Shown: in pieces, positions 58,980 to 64,000 of the stretch
Layout: each line of letters begins with the position of its first letter
Numbering within the stretch: the first letter of the stretch is position 1
Source of the DNA: a candidate division WOR-3 bacterium
GTDB taxonomy: Bacteria > Hydrothermota > Tepidihabitantia > Tepidihabitantales > Tepidihabitantaceae
Direction: 5' to 3'
Assembly (NCBI GenBank): GCA_024653355.1
Contig: JANLFQ010000002.1
Span: forward strand, 1 to 64,000
DNA: 64,000 nt
Notes under the pieces: generated by a model
What the model was told of the DNA's origin: nothing
What the model saw: only the letters and a program-made list of their open reading frames with translations
The model's database searches: none
Translations under genes and position numbers: made by a program

Positions 58980-60136
58980 CGCCGGGCTAAAAATCGCTCA
59001 ATTCTTTCGAGCGCCCGCTGGATGTTCTCGATAGAGTTGGCGTAACTGAACCGCAGAAACCCATCGCCAAACTTGCCAAAGCAGGTGCCCGCAAGACACG
59101 CTACCCCTTCCTCTTCGAGCAGTCTATCCGCGAGAACCTTACAGTCAATTCCGGTGCCTTCGATATTGGGAAAGACATAAAAAGCACCCTGCGGTTTAAT
59201 ACAACGAAAACCCGGAAGCCGGTTCAAGCCCTCGACAATAAAGTCCCGCCGCCGCTTGAACTCCGCCACCATTTGGTCAACAGGTTCACGGGGACCGTTG
59301 AGCGCCGCCAAGCAGGCACGTTGAATAAATGTCGCTGTGCAGGAGTTGATGTTGGTCTCAATCCGCGCCATCTTTTCTGCCAGTTCCGCCGGCATTATAC
59401 CATAACCGATGCGCCAGCCGGTCATCGCAAAGGTCTTGGAAAAACCATCGAGAATGATCAAACGGCGTCCCACCTCGGGAAACTGAGCAATCGACTCGAA
59501 TTGTCCGTCATAGACAATCTCCGAGTAAATCTCGTCGGCGAGAATCCAGACATTGTGTCTTATCGCAACTTCGGCAATCAAGCGCAAATCTTCCCGAGTT
59601 AACACGCCACCGGTCGGGTTTGCCGGCGAGTTGATAATAATCATCTTCGTTCGGGGATTGACCATTGACACCAACTCTTCAACATCCAGCCGAAAACCCC
59701 GTTCTTCCCGGAGCCGGATCGGTACCGGTCTTCCGCCCATATAGTCAATCATCGACTCATAGATAGGAAAACCGGGATTGGGATAAATCACTTCATCACC
59801 GGTCTCAACCAGTGCCATAATCGCAAATGACATTACCGGTTTTCCTCCAGGCGTGACCACAACCTGCTCCGGGAAAAACTTCGTTCCTCGCAACCGCCCC
59901 GCATATTTCGCAATTGCATCCCGAAGCTCGCCTAAACCCGCCGAAGGGCAGTAATGGGTCCAGCCCTCATCCAGCGCCTGTTTTGCCGCTTCAACAATGT
60001 GTCTGGGTGTCGGGAAGTCGGGTTCGCCAATCTCCAGATGAATCACCGCCATTTTGCATTCCAGCTCCTTTGCCCGACACAGACAGTCAAAAGCGGTCTC
60101 GGTTCCTAACCGACTCATCCGCTCTGCCAGTCTCAT
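58976..60136 (-). CDS. Aspartate aminotransferase-like enzyme
   Basis: 386 aa. PLP lysine in DGFSKTFAMTGWRIGY, 'IINSPANPTGGVL' and 'IHLEIGEPDFPTPRHI' are typical of class Ib aspartate aminotransferases. It would interconvert aspartate and oxaloacetate with glutamate/2-oxoglutarate and so feed aspartate into the kinase encoded two genes downstream. Overlaps the transketolase stop by 4 nt. Confidence 0.9.
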   Translation of the reverse strand: MRLAERMSRLGTETAFDCLCRAKELECKMAVIHLEIGEPDFPTPRHIVEAAKQALDEGWTHYCPSAGLGELRDAIAKYAGRLRGTKFFPEQVVVTPGGKPVMSFAIMALVETGDEVIYPNPGFPIYESMIDYMGGRPVPIRLREERGFRLDVEELVSMVNPRTKMIIINSPANPTGGVLTREDLRLIAEVAIRHNVWILADEIYSEIVYDGQFESIAQFPEVGRRLIILDGFSKTFAMTGWRIGYGIMPAELAEKMARIETNINSCTATFIQRACLAALNGPREPVDQMVAEFKRRRDFIVEGLNRLPGFRCIKPQGAFYVFPNIEGTGIDCKVLADRLLEEEGVACLAGTCFGKFGDGFLRFSYANSIENIQRALERIERFLARR

Positions 60137-62253
60137 TTCTTACCCCCGGGCTTCCGTCTACTCGGTGCCTTCCGCTTTGGGCTTGGGGTAGAAACCTTGC
60201 CGCCACCAGCCTTCCCTTTCGCCATATCATACAACTCCTTTGCCTTGGCGGCGATGTGCTCAGCCGAAACCTCAAACTCCCACATCAACTCCCAAGGCTG
60301 GCCCGACTCTCCAAACCGGTCTTTAACACCAATCGACCCGAACGCCAGTGGATGACCGTAGAGTTCCGGAGCGGTGTGCAGGACATAAGAAACCCGGTGC
60401 GCCAGACCACCAATCTGATGCTCCTCTGCGGTCAAAACCACACCGGTCTCCAGTGCCGCCTGAATCAAAAACCTTTGATTGGGAATCGTCTCATTCGGAT
60501 GGGTGCTGGGCGACTTTAAGGTGTGTAAATTGATAACCCGGGTTTCAATTCCAAACTCCTCTTTTAACATCCACGCCGCCCGCAACGCCTCCGGTACCAT
60601 TGGTCCGCACGCCACAATCGTCAAATGCTCGCCTTCGTTTTCGTAACTGTCCAAAGTCTTGACCTCAAACGCCTCAAGAAACTTGTCCTTTTCCCCCCGG
60701 TACCGGTAAACATTGGGCATTCCCCAGACAAAAGGCGTATCCGGTGTGGTCACGACCGGTGTTGCCTCGCGTGCAAACCGTATATACTTCGGTCCCTGAA
60801 TATTTAAAAGCAAATGTTCGGTTGCCCTTCTGGTCTCAAGCGCATCTGCCGGTACTGACACATGCATATTGGGTAAACCGCATATCTGGAACAAATCTTC
60901 CAGTGCCTGATGTGTCGCGCCATCAGGACCAACCGAAACCCCACCGTGTGCGCCGGCAATCAAAACATTGAAATTACCGTAGCAAACGGTCGTACGCAAC
61001 TGGTCCAGATTTCGCCCCGCAGCAAAAACGCCATATGTCCCGAAAACCGGCAGTTTCCCCTCCTTTGCCAGCCCTGCCGCCACATTCGTGCCCGACTGCT
61101 CGGCAATTCCAACCGAAATCCACCGCTCCATTCGCTCTGGATACTTCTCATAAAACTTTGAAATAGTGATTGACCCCGAGATGTCCGCGCCAATACAACA
61201 TACCCTTTTGTCGTCACCCAGTGCTTCCAGCGCCTCGCCAAACCCGAAACGCGTTGCCTTCATTTCTACCTTCATTTTCTGCTGCTGATTCCAGAAGTAG
61301 TCCCGGGAAAACTTGGGCACCTTTGCCATCAACTTGGCAGTCGCCTCAGCCTGATATTCCGCGGCCTTTTGCAGCAGTTTCTCGTAATCAATCCGGTAAT
61401 GAAGACCAAGCTCTTCCAATCCCTTAACCATCTCCGTCTTGTTCGGTGCCTTTCCATGCCAGCCGGCGACATTCTCCATAAACGAAATACCTTTACCCTT
61501 GGTCGTGTGGCAGATAATCACCGTCGGCTGCCCTTTGTGCTTTGCCGCTTTATCAAATGCCGCCAGAATCTGGTGCATATTGTGGCCATCGATCTCAATC
61601 ACATTCCAACCAAACGACCGGTACTTTTCAGCAATTGGGTCGATCGGCATTACATCCTTAACCCAACCGTCAATCTGCAGCCGATTCTTATCCAGAATAC
61701 AACAAAGGTTATCCAGTTTATAGGCACCGGCTTCCATTATCGCTTCCCAAATCTGTCCCTCCTGATGCTCACCATCACCGGTGATACAGTAAACCCGATA
61801 ATCCTTCTTATCCAACCGGGCAGCAAGACAAATCCCCACCGCCACCGAAAGCCCCTGACCCAGCGAACCAGAAGAAATCTCAACCCCGGGCAGTTTGAGC
61901 CAGTGCGGATGGCCCTGATAAGGAGCGTACAGCTTCCTCAACCGCACCACATCCTCAACTGGAAAATAGCCCGCCATTGCCAGTCCCAAGTAAAGCGCCG
62001 GCGCCTTATGCCCGGTCGACCAGATAATACGGTCCCGGTCTTCCCAGTAAGGATTTTCCGGGTCGTGCCGGGCAACATGAAGGTACAGTGCCGCAGTCAC
62101 ATCCATAATAGAAAGCGTCCCGCCCGAATGACCCGAACCCGCAGCACAAAGCGCAATAAGGTTATAACCGCGCATTGTATTCGCTGCCTGAATCAACTCC
62201 GCTACTGAGTAACTCTTCCGCACCGCATTACTCTTTGAGTCAACTATCGGCAT
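60133..62253 (-). CDS. tkt: Transketolase
   Basis: 706 aa, full length with N- and C-terminal halves in one chain. TPP site GDGEHQEGQIWEA...N with 'GSGHSGGTLSIMDVTAALYLH' at the N-terminus, 'RFGFGEALEALG' and 'ISVGIAEQSGTNVAAGLA' in the pyrimidine-binding half. Moves two-carbon units between sugar phosphates. An unusual Lys/Arg/Pro-rich tail (KGKAGGGKVSTPSPKRKAPS and onward) adds about 30 residues. 8 nt downstream of talC. Confidence 0.93.
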   Translation of the reverse strand: MPIVDSKSNAVRKSYSVAELIQAANTMRGYNLIALCAAGSGHSGGTLSIMDVTAALYLHVARHDPENPYWEDRDRIIWSTGHKAPALYLGLAMAGYFPVEDVVRLRKLYAPYQGHPHWLKLPGVEISSGSLGQGLSVAVGICLAARLDKKDYRVYCITGDGEHQEGQIWEAIMEAGAYKLDNLCCILDKNRLQIDGWVKDVMPIDPIAEKYRSFGWNVIEIDGHNMHQILAAFDKAAKHKGQPTVIICHTTKGKGISFMENVAGWHGKAPNKTEMVKGLEELGLHYRIDYEKLLQKAAEYQAEATAKLMAKVPKFSRDYFWNQQQKMKVEMKATRFGFGEALEALGDDKRVCCIGADISGSITISKFYEKYPERMERWISVGIAEQSGTNVAAGLAKEGKLPVFGTYGVFAAGRNLDQLRTTVCYGNFNVLIAGAHGGVSVGPDGATHQALEDLFQICGLPNMHVSVPADALETRRATEHLLLNIQGPKYIRFAREATPVVTTPDTPFVWGMPNVYRYRGEKDKFLEAFEVKTLDSYENEGEHLTIVACGPMVPEALRAAWMLKEEFGIETRVINLHTLKSPSTHPNETIPNQRFLIQAALETGVVLTAEEHQIGGLAHRVSYVLHTAPELYGHPLAFGSIGVKDRFGESGQPWELMWEFEVSAEHIAAKAKELYDMAKGKAGGGKVSTPSPKRKAPSRRKPGGKK

Positions 62254-62261
62254 AAATTCTC

Positions 62262-62912
62262 CTAACCTTTTGGTATCCCCTGATAATCCTCGTAGAACTT
62301 TTTAATCCCGGCATCAGTCAAAGGGTGCCGAACCATCTTCAAAAGCACATCATAAGGAACCGTTGCTATATGCGCGCCTGCCCGCATCGACTCAACAACA
62401 TGCAAAGGATGCCTGATACTTGCGGCAATCACCTGGGTCGAAAAGTCGTAATAATCAATCATTGCTGCAATATCCCGAACCAGTTCCATCCCTTCGTGCG
62501 AGATGTCGTCCAGTCGTCCTACAAACGGCGAAACAAAAGTTGCCCCAGCGCGGCACGCTAAAAGCGCCTGATTCGGTGAAAATATCAAAGTGACATTTGT
62601 CATTATACCTTTACGCGTTAACCGGTAAACCGCCTTTAAACCTTCGATTCCCATAGGAATTTTCACCGTAACCTTCTTCGGGTCTAACTTTGCCCACTCT
62701 TCCGCCTCCTTTACCATACCATCCGCATCTGGTGATATCGCCTCAACCGACACCGGCCCATCCACGACCTCCAGAATCTCTTCCACACATTCCCTAAAAG
62801 GCTTACCGGTCTTTTTCACCAGTGTTGGATTGGTTGTTACTCCATCAAGGATGCCCCAGCTGGCAACATCCTTAATCTCCTTGATATCTGCGGAATCAAT
62901 AAATATCTTCAT
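62262..62912 (-). CDS. talC: Transaldolase, fructose-6-phosphate aldolase-like subfamily
   Basis: 216 aa from ATG 62912, which has GGAGGA 8 nt upstream; the in-frame extension to 63125 is not supported. Small transaldolase of the TalC/FSA type: [43 protein letters not shown] (Schiff-base lysine in VKIP) and [11 protein letters not shown]. With transketolase next to it, it completes the non-oxidative pentose phosphate reactions. First gene of the seven-gene operon. Confidence 0.95.
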   Translation of the reverse strand: MKIFIDSADIKEIKDVASWGILDGVTTNPTLVKKTGKPFRECVEEILEVVDGPVSVEAISPDADGMVKEAEEWAKLDPKKVTVKIPMGIEGLKAVYRLTRKGIMTNVTLIFSPNQALLACRAGATFVSPFVGRLDDISHEGMELVRDIAAMIDYYDFSTQVIAASIRHPLHVVESMRAGAHIATVPYDVLLKMVRHPLTDAGIKKFYEDYQGIPKG

Positions 62913-62964
62913 AATGGTTATCCTCCGTTGACTGAAAATGGAAAGTTTCTCGCCAAGGAATTTC

Positions 62965-62992
62965 AGTATAACAACAAAAACCAAAAAGGCAA
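62965..62992 (-). promoter_or_regulatory. Promoter of the talC-tkt-lysC operon
   Basis: Minus strand TTGCCT (62992-62987), 16-bp spacer, TATACT (62970-62965). Leader of about 46 nt with GGAGGA. Confidence 0.55.
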
Positions 62993-63007
62993 GTATTACT
63001 ACCGGGC

Positions 63008-63589
63008 TTACCTGGTAATGCCGGCACCGTTGCGGAGCAGGTTGAGAGAGTTGCCCGCTTGTACTACTGAGCGTACTTCCCCAACCTGCTCCGCTGCCCT
63101 GCTCATTAACCTTTCCACCCCGCAACTTAACAGTGACGGCGTGTTGAGAACTTTATCCGCCAGCGCCAGAACACGCACCGCGGCACTGGAACGGCTGAGC
63201 ACGCGCACACTGGGCGGAAACAAAACGAGGGTAAAAGAAAGACCGAACCATACCACCGCTAGGCCCTTTGTCAATCCGAAAATACCACCAAGGAAGGTGT
63301 CGAGATACTCAAGGCGGCTCCAGTCCAGCAGTTTTAAAAGCGCCCGTCGGACAAAACGAAGACCCAGTCCGGTGGCAGCAATAAGAATAACGAAGGCTAA
63401 AAAAACGGATGCGGGATAGTTGTGCAGAAATCGGTCGAACACGGGGGAGACGACCGTTTGATTTCTCAGCCCTATGACAAGCCCAAGCGAAGGGAAAAGT
63501 AACGAGCAGAACCTCCTTATCAGGCCTGAATAGTAACCACTAATCATAAAACCAAGGACAAATAGAACAATAATCACATCCACCGCCAT
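63008..63589 (-). CDS. CvpA family membrane protein
   Basis: 193 aa. Four hydrophobic helices in residues 1-125, with the CvpA-type start '[25 protein letters not shown]' and '[25 protein letters not shown]' (the conserved D-x-x-L/G-G-x-x-G-x-x-x-G motif). Family members affect colicin V production and envelope stress in E. coli; molecular role unclear. GAGGGG precedes the ATG. It ends about 95 nt before the talC start and probably has separate control. Confidence 0.88.
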   Translation of the reverse strand: MAVDVIIVLFVLGFMISGYYSGLIRRFCSLLFPSLGLVIGLRNQTVVSPVFDRFLHNYPASVFLAFVILIAATGLGLRFVRRALLKLLDWSRLEYLDTFLGGIFGLTKGLAVVWFGLSFTLVLFPPSVRVLSRSSAAVRVLALADKVLNTPSLLSCGVERLMSRAAEQVGEVRSVVQAGNSLNLLRNGAGITR

Positions 63590-64000
63590 ATCACACCCCT
63601 CACTTGTAAGTGTGCATTACTTGTGCCACCAATTTTACGGTGGGCACAGGGCTTAACTTTTTTCTAACATACTTAAAATCAGGTGGTAACAATAAGTCAA
63701 CTCTGTAATATCAAAAATGCCCGCCAGTTGCACCCCCTCCATCACTATGCCTGTATCATATTCAAACACAACAACATGTCCATCGTGACCGAATTGTTTT
63801 TAACTGTCGCACCCGTTTCGCAGAAGAAATCATTGTCAGCCCCTTATCTGTTATTGTCCACAAAAGGAACTTAGGGACAAAGCAATTTCCTGTGACCTTC
63901 GCTAATAATGCGCTATCAGTCTATCAAAATGACAAGAGTTTTAAGCCGGTCTCCGGTTCTAGTTGTCGGCTAAGTTTCTTATCACCCGGAAAGATGGAGA
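63590..64000. other. Right-edge region without a recognisable gene
   Basis: 411 bp of AT-richer sequence. A 63-codon frame on the + strand (63683-63874) has no Shine-Dalgarno sequence and no recognisable composition, and is probably chance. No tRNA, repeat or terminator is evident. The promoter of the cvpA gene should lie in the first 70 bp but I see no good match. Confidence 0.5.

Noticed and set aside
62913-63125. 71-residue extension of the transaldolase with a hydrophobic stretch
   Set aside because: The family starts at MKIFIDSAD, which has a good GGAGGA site; the extension contains the promoter and overlaps cvpA.
63683-63874. 63-codon frame at the right edge
   Set aside because: No start signals and no recognisable composition.
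1-64000. CRISPR arrays, insertion sequences, prophage or integrase genes
   Set aside because: No spaced direct repeats, transposase motifs or terminal inverted repeats were seen; the only tandem repeats are coding (695-1380).

Overview
This is a bacterial chromosome segment of slightly GC-rich DNA that carries about 50 protein genes and one tRNA. The gene content points to a diderm (Gram-negative type) bacterium. It has SurA-type periplasmic chaperones, lipoproteins with lipoboxes, predicted outer-membrane beta-barrels and a Wzc-type polysaccharide co-polymerase. Two secreted proteins carry C-terminal domains resembling type IX sorting tails. The mix of PKD/PQQ-propeller lipoproteins, LVIVD-repeat and CRTAC1-like proteins, a DUF5916 outer-membrane protein, a PAC2-family protein and a TrmB regulator suggests an uncultured candidate phylum of the WOR-3/Stahlbacteria kind. 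That placement is inferred from gene content only.

Layout. Positions 1-12.3 kb hold envelope and surface genes: a cut-off secreted protein, a YadA-head-like repeat protein with a C-terminal S74-type domain, DUF72, a triple-repeat secreted protein, two paralogous PKD + propeller lipoproteins, and between those two a three-gene parvulin/SurA operon. Positions 12.4-20.2 kb (minus strand) hold a DUF5916 protein, the pyrimidine operon (76-aa membrane protein, pyrR, pyrB, pyrC), a PH-like membrane protein, a CAU-anticodon tRNA, a 62-aa acidic protein, a GNAT enzyme and a PAC2 protein. Positions 20.5-25.3 kb hold murJ, a CofE-like protein and a GT39-type membrane glycosyltransferase. Positions 25.7-30.5 kb (minus) form a unit in which a TrmB regulator precedes two secreted proteins with sorting tails. 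A gene-poor, AT-rich stretch follows, with a TPR-gene remnant and then an outer-membrane barrel gene.

Positions 32.0-45.9 kb are a compact 11-gene surface-polysaccharide operon. It contains a fused WbpB/WbpD-type dehydrogenase-acetyltransferase, a WbpE-type aminotransferase, a second MurJ-family flippase, an O-antigen-ligase-type polymerase, GT4 and GT2 glycosyltransferases, a PIG-L deacetylase, a hexapeptide acyltransferase, a WecA-type initiating transferase, a second sugar aminotransferase and a Wzz/BY-kinase. Together these can make a nucleotide-activated di-N-acetylated uronic sugar, start a lipid-linked repeat unit, extend it, flip it and polymerise it. The UDP-GlcNAc dehydrogenase step (WbpA) is not in the window.

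Positions 45.9-48.3 kb hold two tandem paralogous secreted proteins and a GNAT enzyme. Positions 48.5-54.9 kb (minus) hold holA, leuS, a small coiled-coil membrane protein and guaA, plus plsC. A 54-aa gene lies at 55.14 kb. Positions 55.4-63.6 kb (minus) hold cvpA and then a tightly overlapping operon talC-tkt-aminotransferase-aminotransferase-lysC-scpB-DUF4416.

A recurring feature is the promoters. Many genes have a clear TTGACA-like box, a 16-17 bp spacer and a TATAAT-like box. In several cases the start codon (often GTG) lies only 5-10 nt after the -10 box and no Shine-Dalgarno sequence is present, which predicts leaderless mRNAs. Operon-internal genes and other genes have strong AGGAGG sites. 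The most striking regulatory site is a perfect 10-bp inverted repeat lying exactly over the leaderless trmB promoter. guaA appears to start at CTG.
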